NCBI RefSeq assembly: GCF_011320225.1
Contig: NZ_JAAOEN010000022.1
Location: 1-64,000 of the forward strand
Direction of reading: 5' to 3'
DNA: 64,000 nucleotides
Origin: Phytoactinopolyspora limicola
Lineage (GTDB): Bacteria; Actinomycetota; Actinomycetes; Jiangellales; Jiangellaceae
Part shown: positions 8,893 through 16,448 of the stretch, piece after piece
How the letters are laid out: every line of letters begins with the position of its first letter
How positions within the stretch are numbered: the first letter of the stretch is position 1
The notes under the pieces: generated by a model
What the model was told of the DNA's origin: nothing
The model's input: only the letters and a program-made list of their open reading frames with translations
The model's database searches: none
Position numbers and translations under genes: made by a program

Positions 8893-10215
8893 CTAGTCCT
8901 CTACGCGGCTGCGGATCTCGCTGTCGAGGTTCTGTGCCGCTTCCTCGACCGTGAAGTTGCCGGCGATGAGCTCTTGCAGGGTGTCCTTGACCACGGTGGC
9001 ACCCTCCATCGCTCCCCACCATCCACCAACCGGGTAGGCACGGGCGTGGTTGATGAACTGGTCCGCGGCGACGGGCGAGAGCCAGTCGGACTCGTCGACG
9101 GTGGCTTCGGCCTCGGCGACGGTGCCGGGGAAGAACCCGGTGGTTTCGGCGAACGACGTCGCCTGTTCCGGCGCGATCATGAACTCAGCCAGGGCGGCGG
9201 CCAGTTCTTTCTGCGGGGAGTCCTCGAAGACGACGAGGTGGCTACCGCCGGCCAGGGTGTCCCGGCTGCCGCCGGGTCCTTCGGGCATGATCACCGCGCC
9301 GAGGTTGCCCTCGAGTTCGGGGTTGTTGTCCACGATGCCGGTCACCTGCCACGGCAACGCGATGAGCATCGCGGACTGTCCGTTGGCGAATTCCTCGGCG
9401 AGGCTCAACGAGGTGAAATCGTCGGTCTGGGCATCGGCCGGGCTCCAACCGGTCTCCCAAAGGTCCTGGAAGAACTCCAAGGCGGCATGGCCGGCTTCGG
9501 TGTCATACCCGGGCTCCCAGGAGTCGCCGTCCTGTGCGGCGATCTCCCCGCCGGCCTGCCAGACGAGTGGCAGGAAGTAATGCTGGTTGTTGGCCGCGAC
9601 CTGGAACGGCGCGATGTCGCCGACCTCGTTCTCGATGGCCTGGCCGACCTCGAAGAGTTCGTCCCACGTCTGCGGTGGCTCCACTCCGGCCTGGTCGAGG
9701 ATGTCGGTGCGGTAGAGAAGCACCCGGGAACCGCCGTACCAGGGGTAACCGTAGGCGGCCCCATTGATGGTGGCCGACTCCTCCAGCACGGGTACGTACT
9801 CGGCGCCGCTGAGGTCGACCGGAGCTAGCACCCCTTCCTCGGCGAAATCGGCGGTCCAGGTGTTCCCGGATTCGGCGATGTCGGGCATGTCACCGGCGAT
9901 GATCGCGCTGGTGTAGTGGTCTTTCCCGGCTGTCCACGGCACGTATTCGACGGTCACCGAGACGTCCTCGTGTTCGGCCTCGAAGGCGGCGACCATCTCG
10001 TTGACGCTGTTCCCGACCGGGTCTCCCGCGTCTCCCATGATCCACATGGTGACCTCACCGGAGTACTCGCCGTCGGGGTCGGGAGCCACCGCGCCATCGC
10101 CGCCATCGTCGGTCGCGGCCGGACCGTCGTCGTCGCTGCCACACGCCGTGGCCACGAGGGCCAAAGCCGCGGCGACCGGGAGCCACCTGAGGGCCTTCGT
10201 GGTGCCAGTTCTCAT
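8893..10215 (-). CDS. Carbohydrate ABC transporter substrate-binding lipoprotein
   Basis: This 440-residue family 1 extracellular solute-binding protein is probably anchored to the membrane outer face by lipid on Cys25 (signal peptide with ALVATAC lipobox), followed by an Asp/Gly-rich linker. The body has the usual pattern: a first strand (VTMWIMGDAG), YTSAIIAGDMPDIAESGNTW, the hinge segment NGAAYGYPWYGGSRVLLYRT, and FANGQSAMLIALPWQV. The start ATG 10215 follows GGAAGG. As first gene of the operon it is normally the most expressed. The sugar cannot be inferred; the acidic surface would suit a saline or alkaline habitat (inference). Confidence 0.93.
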   Translation of the reverse strand: MRTGTTKALRWLPVAAALALVATACGSDDDGPAATDDGGDGAVAPDPDGEYSGEVTMWIMGDAGDPVGNSVNEMVAAFEAEHEDVSVTVEYVPWTAGKDHYTSAIIAGDMPDIAESGNTWTADFAEEGVLAPVDLSGAEYVPVLEESATINGAAYGYPWYGGSRVLLYRTDILDQAGVEPPQTWDELFEVGQAIENEVGDIAPFQVAANNQHYFLPLVWQAGGEIAAQDGDSWEPGYDTEAGHAALEFFQDLWETGWSPADAQTDDFTSLSLAEEFANGQSAMLIALPWQVTGIVDNNPELEGNLGAVIMPEGPGGSRDTLAGGSHLVVFEDSPQKELAAALAEFMIAPEQATSFAETTGFFPGTVAEAEATVDESDWLSPVAADQFINHARAYPVGGWWGAMEGATVVKDTLQELIAGNFTVEEAAQNLDSEIRSRVED

Positions 10216-10238
10216 GTCCTTGACCTTCCGTTCGCTGG

Positions 10239-10266
10239 TGTACGTATCGTCGTTGATGTACGTATC
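10239..10266. promoter_or_regulatory. Direct repeat of TGTACGTATC upstream of the sugar ABC operon
   Basis: Two identical copies of TGTACGTATC (10239-10248 and 10257-10266), each with the self-complementary core TACGTA, are spaced 18 bases apart, just upstream of the lipoprotein gene. They could bind a regulator near the 5' end of the mRNA. No known box matches, and no LacI/ROK regulator gene is nearby. Confidence 0.4.
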
Positions 10267-10541
10267 CGGGGGCCCGGTGGTTCCGTGGATTCACCTGCAC
10301 CGACCGCGGTGGCCGGCCGGTTCTCGGGCCGCAGGTGTCGGGTGCGATCGGCGACGGGGCCGGGTAGGTCCCGCCAACGAGGCGCGGCACCGCATTGGCC
10401 GGTGTGCCGACGTGGCGTGCCCGGCTGGTGGTCGGGACCACGACACAACGTCGGCCAAACGCCCACGAGGCCGCAACCTCCACATGTCCGACGGGTAGTC
10501 ATCCTAACGAAAGGTACTCCCTTTGGAAGGGATCGTGATGT

Positions 10542-10559
10542 AACCGCAACGTGGCGGTT
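10542..10559. promoter_or_regulatory. Inverted repeat AACCGC-N6-GCGGTT
   Basis: A perfect 6-bp inverted repeat with a six-base spacer (AACGTG) lies in the 617-bp gap between the ABC operon and the protease gene. A second short palindrome, CCCTT-TGG-AAGGG, lies just upstream around 10519-10531. Both are operator-like, but the gene they serve is unclear. The rest of 10267-10737 shows no convincing gene. Confidence 0.3.
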
Positions 10560-10737
10560 GTGCCGGGGCTGGGCGGCCGCTGCCGCCCCCACCGCGACAG
10601 CGGCTGCCGCGCCCGGATCCGAGCGTGGTGAGTATGGAGGCTGGTGACCTCCGGGGCGGGTGGGGCCCGCGGTGGGCGCCGGGTCACGGTGACGAGCACG
10701 TCCGAAAACGCCGGTCGGAGGCGGTGTGACGACACGG

Positions 10738-10770
10738 CTCGGGGGCGGGTGCCAGGCACCCGCCCCCGAG
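10738..10770 (-). terminator. Strong hairpin after the S1 protease gene
   Basis: A 33-base near-perfect palindrome (arms 10738-10753 and 10755-10770, arm CTCGGGGGCGGGTGCC) lies 62 bases downstream of the protease stop on the minus strand. It is GC-rich with no T-tract. Confidence 0.7.
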
Positions 10771-10832
10771 GGTCTCCCCGGACTCGCGGCATTCCTCCTT
10801 TGTTTCTCTTGTCGGGTCGGTGTTTCGAGCTG

Positions 10833-11987
10833 CTACTGGGTGACGAGCCTGAGGTTCCAGCTGCTCAGCATCGGGTTCACCGGCTGGAAGTACGTGCGCG
10901 GTGTTTGGCCGGAGCCGCAGAAGCCGGAGCCGCCGGAGGTGACACCCTGAGCGTTGATGCCGGCTGCGATGAACGAGCCGCCGGAGTCACCCGGGCGGGC
11001 GCACGCGCTGGTCAGCGTCAGGCCCCGCACGGGACCCTGCGAGTAGTTGACCGTCTGGTTGTAGGCCAGGATCTCGCCGCACTGGTAGCCGCTGGTTCGG
11101 CCGGACCGGCAGGTGGCGGCCCTGAGCGGCGCTACGGCCGAGCCGTTCACCGGCGCGAACGTACCGTTGTATCGGGAGACGAGGGCGCGCGGTGTCCAGT
11201 TCGCGTTGACCGAGACGTACGCTGCATCCGCGCCCGGGAACACCGAGCGCTCGAATACACCCTGCTGGGCGCCATTGTGGCCGGTGGTCCGGGCGCCGAC
11301 GCGGCCGCAGTGGCCGGCGGTGACGAAGCCGCGCGGCTGTACCGCGAAGCCGACCGAACATCCGGACCCGGGGATGTTGTATGCGTAGCCGCCGATCACG
11401 TCATACAGCGTCTCGGGTGCTTGGTTCGAGATCTCCAGGCGCACCGAGCGAGGGTCGATGCCGGCCTTGGCGACCCACGAGCGCGCCTTGCCCAGCGAAC
11501 CGCGGGCGGCTTCGACGACGACGGTGTTGTCGATGAGGTCGACGTGCCAGCCGTGGACGTCGGACGCGTCCGGCGTTGGTGCCGCGTTCAGCGTGTCGAC
11601 GACGTCGTTGAGCTCCGCTTCGCTGTGGGTGACCAGTGTCGGGGTCGCGCCCGCGGCGCGGACCTCGGCGGCTTGGCTGCTGTCGGTGATGCCGACGACG
11701 AGGGTGCCGTCTTCGATCCAGCTGCCGCCTAGGGCGTCGCCGAAGGTCTCGTTGAGCTCCTCATTGATCTCGATGGCCTCGAGGTCGCTCTGGAACAGCT
11801 CGATGGCTTCGGCCCTGGTCAGGTCGAAATCGCGCTGCGCGGCCTCGAGCATCTCCGGGGTGGCCAGGCCGGCGAGGTCGACGTCGTCGGCGGCGTCGTT
11901 GGCGCCCGCGCTCGAGGTGGTGGCGAGGGTGACGGCCAAGACCGCGGGCAGGGTAGCCACGGCCAGTCTGGTGATGCGTCGATCCAT
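10833..11987 (-). CDS. Secreted chymotrypsin-like S1 protease (streptogrisin/alpha-lytic type)
   Basis: This 384-residue exported protease is made as a zymogen. A Sec signal peptide covers about 1-29 (positive start, then LAVATLPAVLAVTLATTSSA), a pro-region runs to about residue 195, and the mature enzyme begins near YDVIGGYAYNIPG. The triad is visible as His in TAGHC (about 226), Asp in GADAAYV (about 253) and Ser in GDSGGS (about 333), with paired cysteines around them. The ATG at 11987 has GAGGAG seven bases upstream. The pro-region acts as folding chaperone and inhibitor in this family. The upstream AT-rich region carries two palindromes. Confidence 0.93.
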   Translation of the reverse strand: MDRRITRLAVATLPAVLAVTLATTSSAGANDAADDVDLAGLATPEMLEAAQRDFDLTRAEAIELFQSDLEAIEINEELNETFGDALGGSWIEDGTLVVGITDSSQAAEVRAAGATPTLVTHSEAELNDVVDTLNAAPTPDASDVHGWHVDLIDNTVVVEAARGSLGKARSWVAKAGIDPRSVRLEISNQAPETLYDVIGGYAYNIPGSGCSVGFAVQPRGFVTAGHCGRVGARTTGHNGAQQGVFERSVFPGADAAYVSVNANWTPRALVSRYNGTFAPVNGSAVAPLRAATCRSGRTSGYQCGEILAYNQTVNYSQGPVRGLTLTSACARPGDSGGSFIAAGINAQGVTSGGSGFCGSGQTPRTYFQPVNPMLSSWNLRLVTQ

Positions 11988-11999
11988 GTGGATCTCCTC

Positions 12000-12235
12000 A
12001 TGGGGGTGTGATGGTAGGAGGCGGAACCTCCAAGGGGGTATCCGTACCGTAGGAGCGACCGCGGCTTTTCGGGTACATAACAAAAAGGTCATATCACCGA
12101 TATGACTAGTGTTATACGAGAGGTATTACGGTACGTACCGGCATGACAAGCAGATGTCCTGACAGTCTGTTATCACTCTGGCGATCAACTATTTCAGAAA
12201 CAATGTCCGCCAGAGCAGGTCCTGGTTCGACGCTT
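12000..12235. promoter_or_regulatory. AT-rich promoter region of the protease with two palindromes
   Basis: This unusually AT-rich stretch holds TCATATC-ACC-GATATGA (12089-12105, perfect 7-bp arms) and the 12-bp palindrome CGGTACGTACCG (12129-12140). On the minus strand TATAAC (12118-12113) is a possible -10. Binding of a dedicated repressor near 12.1 kb is plausible but unproven. Confidence 0.4.
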
Positions 12236-12269
12236 AGGACCCCGGCGACTCCCTATTCGCAGGGGTCCT
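12236..12269 (-). terminator. Hairpin after the XRE-cupin gene
   Basis: AGGACCCC (12236-12243) pairs with GGGGTCCT (12262-12269) across an 18-base loop, about 20 bases downstream of the regulator stop at 12291 on the minus strand. Confidence 0.45.
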
Positions 12270-12290
12270 TAGGGTCGACGTCGGTTTTGG

Positions 12291-12851
12291 TCAGGTGTGT
12301 TCGGAGATCAGGACGGCGGTCGAGCTGGATTCGAGCGCCCGGAAGATATGTGGCATGTCACCCGGATAGGCAATGTAGTCACCCGGTGAAAGTTCGACGG
12401 GATCGTCGGCCAGGCCGACATGGGCCCGACCGGAACTTACGATGACATGTTCGATGACCCCCGGCATATGGGGGTCGGAGCGGCGTGGTTCGCCGGGCTG
12501 GGCAGTGATCAAATAGATGTCCCTGCGCGCGTGCGGCGGGCATGACGCCAGCAGTGTGGCTGTGTAGTCGGCGTGTTCGGCCGCGATGGCCGGCCCTTCC
12601 CCGGCTCGGATGACCTGGACCTTGGGCCGTGCCGGCTGGACCAGTTGGGCGAACGGTACGTCCAGGGCCACGCTGAGAGCCCAGAGGGTTTCGACGCTGG
12701 GGTTGCCGGTGCCCGACTCGAGTTGCGACAGAGTCGATTTGGCGATGCCGGCCCGCCGGGCCACCTCGGTGAGCGACTGCCCACTGCGGCGCCGCTCCCG
12801 CTGGAGGGAGCTGGCGATCACGTCGAGTGGTGCTCGATTCTCAGCCGGCAT
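12291..12851 (-). CDS. XRE-family regulator with C-terminal cupin domain
   Basis: This 186-residue one-component regulator has a helix-turn-helix at about 10-65 (LTEVARRAGIAKSTLSQLES) and a double-stranded beta-helix cupin at about 110-185 (HVIVSSGRAHVGLADDPVEL, GDYIAYPGDMPH) that probably senses a small ligand. The ATG at 12851 has GGAG seven bases upstream; an ATG four codons earlier (12863) is possible. It is divergent from azlC, and two matching 16-bp palindromes between the genes look like its operators. Regulation of branched-chain amino acid or analogue export, and of itself, is the simplest reading (inference). Confidence 0.9.
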   Translation of the reverse strand: MPAENRAPLDVIASSLQRERRRSGQSLTEVARRAGIAKSTLSQLESGTGNPSVETLWALSVALDVPFAQLVQPARPKVQVIRAGEGPAIAAEHADYTATLLASCPPHARRDIYLITAQPGEPRRSDPHMPGVIEHVIVSSGRAHVGLADDPVELSPGDYIAYPGDMPHIFRALESSSTAVLISEHT

Positions 12852-12873
12852 CGTTCGCTCCATGCGTCGACTC

Positions 12874-12889
12874 GTTCGTCTTGACGAAC
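12874..12889. promoter_or_regulatory. Operator-like palindrome 1 (XRE-cupin/azlC)
   Basis: GTTCGTCTTGACGAAC is a perfect inverted repeat with 7-bp arms. It overlaps a candidate forward -35 (TTGACG, 12881-12886) for azlC and sits in the 5' region of the divergent regulator transcript. Confidence 0.55.
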
Positions 12890-12905
12890 ACAGCGTACGC
12901 CGTTC

Positions 12906-12911
12906 ATTCTA
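12906..12911 (-). promoter_or_regulatory. -10 box of the XRE-cupin gene
   Basis: On the minus strand 12911-12906 reads TAGAAT, five of six consensus bases, placing transcription start near 12898, between the two operator-like palindromes. No good -35 is seen. On the plus strand the same spot overlaps a poor -10 (CATTCT, 12905-12910) 18 bases after TTGACG. Confidence 0.4.
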
Positions 12912-12918
12912 GTAACCG

Positions 12919-13617
12919 ATGCGTTCGATATGGCGAACACTGGGGCCTGGGCTGATGCGGGACATCGCCCTGCTGTGTGCTGCCGTCACCGTCGTCGGTG
13001 TGTCGTTCGGGGCTATCGCCGTGGCATCGGGGCTGGCGGTCTGGGTGCCCATGCTGTTGTCGGTGGTGGTCTTCGCCGGTGCCTCGCAGTTCATGTTCGT
13101 GGGTCTGATCGCCTCCGGCGGGCATCCGGTCGCTGCGATGGTGGCCGGCCTGCTCGTCAACGCCCGACATGTGCCGTTCGGGTTCGCCATCGGCGATGCG
13201 ATCGGGTCTGGGTGGCTGCGACGCATCGCCGGTAGCCATCTGATGGTCGACGAATCGGTTGCTTTCGCCCTGGCTCAGCCGGACCCGGCCCGCCGTCGAG
13301 CCTCGTTCTGGGCCTGTGGTGTGGGTTTGTTCGCATCGTGGAATGCCGGAGTTGTGCTGGGAGCCCTCGGCGGCAGCGTGGTCTCGGACACCGATGCGTT
13401 CGGTCTCGATGCCGCCTTCCCGGCGGCCTTGATGGCCTTGGTTCTGCCGTCTCTGCGTGACCCCGACACCCGGCGAGCGGCGTTGTTGGGGGCCGTCATC
13501 GCGGTGGCCGTGACGCCCCTGGTGCCACCCGGGGTCCCCGTGCTCCTCGCCTTGGCCGGGTTACTGGTCGGTCGGGTGTGGAGTACGCCGCGCACGAAGT
13601 CCGAGGTGGTGTCGTGA
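12919..13617 (+). CDS. azlC: AzlC family branched-chain amino acid exporter, large subunit
   Basis: This 232-residue membrane protein (228-245 is usual) has a signature near the second helices: VVGVSFGAIAVASGLAVWVP, then VFAGASQFMFVGLIASGG and VNARHVPFGFAIGDAI. AzlC works with small AzlD in export of branched-chain amino acids or their toxic analogues. ATG 12919 is chosen provisionally; a transcript from the overlapping promoter could be nearly leaderless there. ATG 12955 (beginning MRDIALLCAAV) is a serious alternative, because palindrome 2 lies within the extra codons. azlD follows after 58 bases. Confidence 0.9.
   Translation: MRSIWRTLGPGLMRDIALLCAAVTVVGVSFGAIAVASGLAVWVPMLLSVVVFAGASQFMFVGLIASGGHPVAAMVAGLLVNARHVPFGFAIGDAIGSGWLRRIAGSHLMVDESVAFALAQPDPARRRASFWACGVGLFASWNAGVVLGALGGSVVSDTDAFGLDAAFPAALMALVLPSLRDPDTRRAALLGAVIAVAVTPLVPPGVPVLLALAGLLVGRVWSTPRTKSEVVS
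12923..12938. promoter_or_regulatory. Operator-like palindrome 2 (XRE-cupin/azlC)
   Basis: GTTCGATATGGCGAAC has the same length and half-sites (GTTCG...CGAAC) as the palindrome at 12874-12889, 49 bases away. It falls at the very start of azlC, supporting use as a repressor site. Confidence 0.5.
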
Positions 13618-13675
13618 CCATTCTCCGTGGCGTGACCAGACTCGATGATGGATCCGGGCCGAGGACGGTGCCCTC

Positions 13676-13990
13676 TTGACCACACTCGTGCTGGCCATCC
13701 TGGTTCTAGGTGCGGGCACCTTCGCGTTCAGGTTCGCCGGCCCGGTGCTTCGCGCCCGCATCGAGCTGTCCGCGCGTATGGAGCGCCTGATGGCGATGTC
13801 GGCCGTTGTGTTGTTGGCCGCGCTCGTGGCCACCGCGGACGTGATGGAGGGCCAGGAGCTCGCTGGGGTCGCTCGCCCCGCGGGAGTGCTGGTGGGTGGG
13901 GTGCTCGCATGGCGGAGAGTGCCATTCGTGGTCGTGGTTGTTGGTGCCGCGGGTACGGCGGCAGTCCTCCGTCTGCTGGGAGTGCCGTGA
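13676..13990 (+). CDS. azlD: AzlD-like small subunit of the branched-chain amino acid exporter
   Basis: This 104-residue protein with three or four hydrophobic helices matches AzlD in size, position and pattern (first helix TLVLAILVLGAGTFAFRFAG, last helices WRRVPFVVVVVGAAGTAAVL). The start is a TTG at 13676, with GGACGG upstream; the frame has a stop directly before it. It is required with AzlC for export in characterised systems. Confidence 0.85.
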   Translation: MTTLVLAILVLGAGTFAFRFAGPVLRARIELSARMERLMAMSAVVLLAALVATADVMEGQELAGVARPAGVLVGGVLAWRRVPFVVVVVGAAGTAAVLRLLGVP

Positions 13991-14003
13991 CGACTGGCAC
14001 GTT

Positions 14004-14033
14004 TTGTTCGGGTTGAGGGACGACGGTTATCGT
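14004..14033 (+). promoter_or_regulatory. Promoter of the HelD gene
   Basis: TTGTTC (14004-14009), an 18-base spacer and TATCGT (14028-14033) lie six bases before a GTG at 14040 that is in frame with HelD. The transcript may be leaderless with a 19-residue N-terminal extension, or have a 57-base leader to the ATG at 14097. Confidence 0.45.
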
Positions 14034-14096
14034 GGTGAGGTGCCGAGAGCAGGACACTCGTGCAGGAGCACACCGTGCGGCAACGCTGAGTCGCAG

Positions 14097-16424
14097 ATGT
14101 CAGCGGAGCAGGAGTACGTCGATGTCGTGTATCGCCGCTTCGACGTCCTGCGGGACACCGCATTCGACCATTTCGTGTCCGGAATCGGTGCGCCCCGGTC
14201 CTCCACCCACCAGGGGCGGCTCGAACGAGACGAGATGGCCGAACACTTCGCCGGGCGGGCGGCGCGGTTGTCCGCGGCCGAACACGGGCTGGTCATCGGC
14301 CGCCTCGACCCCGACGACGACGATCCGCTGTATATAGGTCGCGTCGGGCTCTACGACGCCGACTACGATCCGCTGCTCATCGACTGGAGAGCGCCCGCGG
14401 CCATTCCGTTCTACCGGGCCACGCCGGCCGCACGGCTGGGGATGCGCCGACGCCGGCACATCCATCTGCGCGGCCGTCGGGTGATCCGTCTCGACGACGA
14501 CGTGCTCGACTTCGACGCCATGGATGACGACGAGCGCAGCCAGCTCACCGGTGAGGCCGCGTTGTTGGCTGCACTACAGTCGGCCAGAACCGGCCGGATG
14601 AGCGACATAGTAGCCACCATCCAGGCCGAGCAGGACCAGGTGATCCGCTCCGCGGCGGACGGCGTGCTCGTCGTGGAAGGCGGCCCCGGGACGGGCAAAA
14701 CCGTCGTGGCGCTCCATCGCGCTGCCTACCTCCTCTACACCCACCGGGAGCGACTCGCCCGCCACGGGGTACTCGTCGTCGGCCCCAACACCACCTTTCT
14801 GCGGTACATCGACCAGGTGCTGCCCGGGCTGGGCGAAAGCGACGTGGTGCTGGCATCGCTGGGTGACCTCTACCCAGGCGTGGCCACCGACCGCGCCGAG
14901 CTCCCGGCCACCGCGGTGGTTAAGGGAGACCTGCGGATGGCCGATGTGATGCGGCAAGCGGTGGAGAACAACCAGCGCGCCCCCATTGGCGGGTTGCGGA
15001 TCGTGACCGGGCGAGATGTCTATGTCCTCGCCGATCAGACCTGCCGGCGGATCCGCGATGGCGCTCGTGAACTCGCCCAGCGCCATCAACTGCCACACAA
15101 CCGGCTGCGCCAGTACGTCGTGAGTGAGGTGCTCGACGAGCTGACCCGGCAGGCACTCGAAACGGTGGCCGCCGTCGTGGACGGCGTGGAGGTGCCGGAG
15201 CAGAACGACGACGAAGACGACCGCGACCTAACCGACCTCGTCGACGAAGACGCCCTGCGCGGGGAGCTGCGAGCCGCTCCAGCGGTGGGTGAGGCGCTCG
15301 ACGTGTTGTGGCCGGAGCTGACCCCCGAAGGCCTGCTCGGCGATCTCCTCACCGATGCCCGCCTACGCGCCGACGTCGCACCACAGCTGAATCCCGACGA
15401 GCGGGACGCGCTTCAACGGGCCGATCCCCGCGCCTGGACCGTCGCCGACGTTCCGTTGCTGGACGAGCTCGCGACCCTCGTCGGTGCGCTGGATGCGACG
15501 CTGGACCAGGCCGCCGGACAACGCGAGCACGCGGCCGCCGAACTGGCGCGGCACGCTGAGCAGGAACGCCAGCTCGTCGCCGACGCGTACCACGTCGCCA
15601 TGGACATGGCCATCGACGAAGAGGTCGCGATGCCGGTGGATGCTTCGCTGGTGTTGTCCCGGTACCACGACACCGGCGGGCCGGACACACTTGCTCGGCG
15701 GGCCCGGCGCAACCGGGAGTGGGCCTACGGCCACGTGATCGTGGACGAGGCGCAGGAACACTCCCCGATGGCCTGGCGGCTTCTGGCCCGTCGGTGCCCG
15801 TCGTTGTCGATGACCGTCGTGGGTGATGTTGCGCAGACGGGGTCGGTGGATGGCGTGTCGGCATGGGCAGACGTGTTCGATCCAATAGCTGGGCCGCGTT
15901 GGCGGCGGGCACGCCTCAGCGTCAACTACCGATCGACCGAACCCATCATGAGCCTTGCCGCCGACGTGCTCGCCGCCGGTGGACTCGACGCCACCGCACC
16001 ACGCTCGGTCCGGGCCGATGGAGCACCGCCGGTGTCGTGGCTCGTCGCCGCCGATGAGCTGGTGGACATACTCCCGCTGATGGTGAAGCGGGAACGAGAA
16101 ACCCTCGGCGACGGAACGCTGGCCGTGATCGTGCCCGAGGGCCGGCTTGCCGCCGCCGCGGCGAGTGTGCGGAGCAGCTGGCCGCAGATGAGAACCGCCG
16201 CCGACCACGATGTGCTGGATTCGACCGTTGTGGTGCTGACCGCGCAACAGGCAAAAGGGCTCGAGTTCGACGGTGTAGTCGTGGTGGCTCCGGACGAGAT
16301 CGTCGCCGCGTCGCCCCGTGGATACTCCGACCTCTACGTCGCTGTCACCCGGCCGACTCACCGGCTGGCCGTGGTGCACTCCGGACCTCTGCCAGCCGGG
16401 TTGGCCCGCCTCGAGCCGGCGTGA
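14097..16424 (+). CDS. helD: HelD-like UvrD-family helicase (RNA polymerase recycling factor)
   Basis: This 775-residue superfamily 1 ATPase is of actinobacterial HelD type. The N-terminal coiled-coil (MSAEQEYVDVVYRRFDVLRD) is the segment that enters RNA polymerase channels in characterised HelD. Then come the hallmark YIGRVGLYD and PLLIDWRAPAAIPFYRAT, Walker A EGGPGTGKTVVALHRAAYLL near residue 193, Walker B/motif II VIVDEAQEHSPMAWRLL near 547, GDVAQTG (motif III), and the C-terminal VVLTAQQAKGLEFDGVVVV and DLYVAVTRPTHRLAVV. HelD releases stalled polymerase from DNA and can confer rifamycin tolerance in some lineages. GTG 14040 is an alternative start behind a good -10 box. Confidence 0.9.
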   Translation: MSAEQEYVDVVYRRFDVLRDTAFDHFVSGIGAPRSSTHQGRLERDEMAEHFAGRAARLSAAEHGLVIGRLDPDDDDPLYIGRVGLYDADYDPLLIDWRAPAAIPFYRATPAARLGMRRRRHIHLRGRRVIRLDDDVLDFDAMDDDERSQLTGEAALLAALQSARTGRMSDIVATIQAEQDQVIRSAADGVLVVEGGPGTGKTVVALHRAAYLLYTHRERLARHGVLVVGPNTTFLRYIDQVLPGLGESDVVLASLGDLYPGVATDRAELPATAVVKGDLRMADVMRQAVENNQRAPIGGLRIVTGRDVYVLADQTCRRIRDGARELAQRHQLPHNRLRQYVVSEVLDELTRQALETVAAVVDGVEVPEQNDDEDDRDLTDLVDEDALRGELRAAPAVGEALDVLWPELTPEGLLGDLLTDARLRADVAPQLNPDERDALQRADPRAWTVADVPLLDELATLVGALDATLDQAAGQREHAAAELARHAEQERQLVADAYHVAMDMAIDEEVAMPVDASLVLSRYHDTGGPDTLARRARRNREWAYGHVIVDEAQEHSPMAWRLLARRCPSLSMTVVGDVAQTGSVDGVSAWADVFDPIAGPRWRRARLSVNYRSTEPIMSLAADVLAAGGLDATAPRSVRADGAPPVSWLVAADELVDILPLMVKRERETLGDGTLAVIVPEGRLAAAAASVRSSWPQMRTAADHDVLDSTVVVLTAQQAKGLEFDGVVVVAPDEIVAASPRGYSDLYVAVTRPTHRLAVVHSGPLPAGLARLEPA

Positions 16425-16448
16425 CGGCACCCCGCCGACCCGTCGTGA

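Noticed and set aside
3723-12000. Secondary-metabolite cluster controlled by the SARP regulator
   Set aside because: No polyketide synthase, NRPS, terpene or tailoring genes occur in the neighbourhood.
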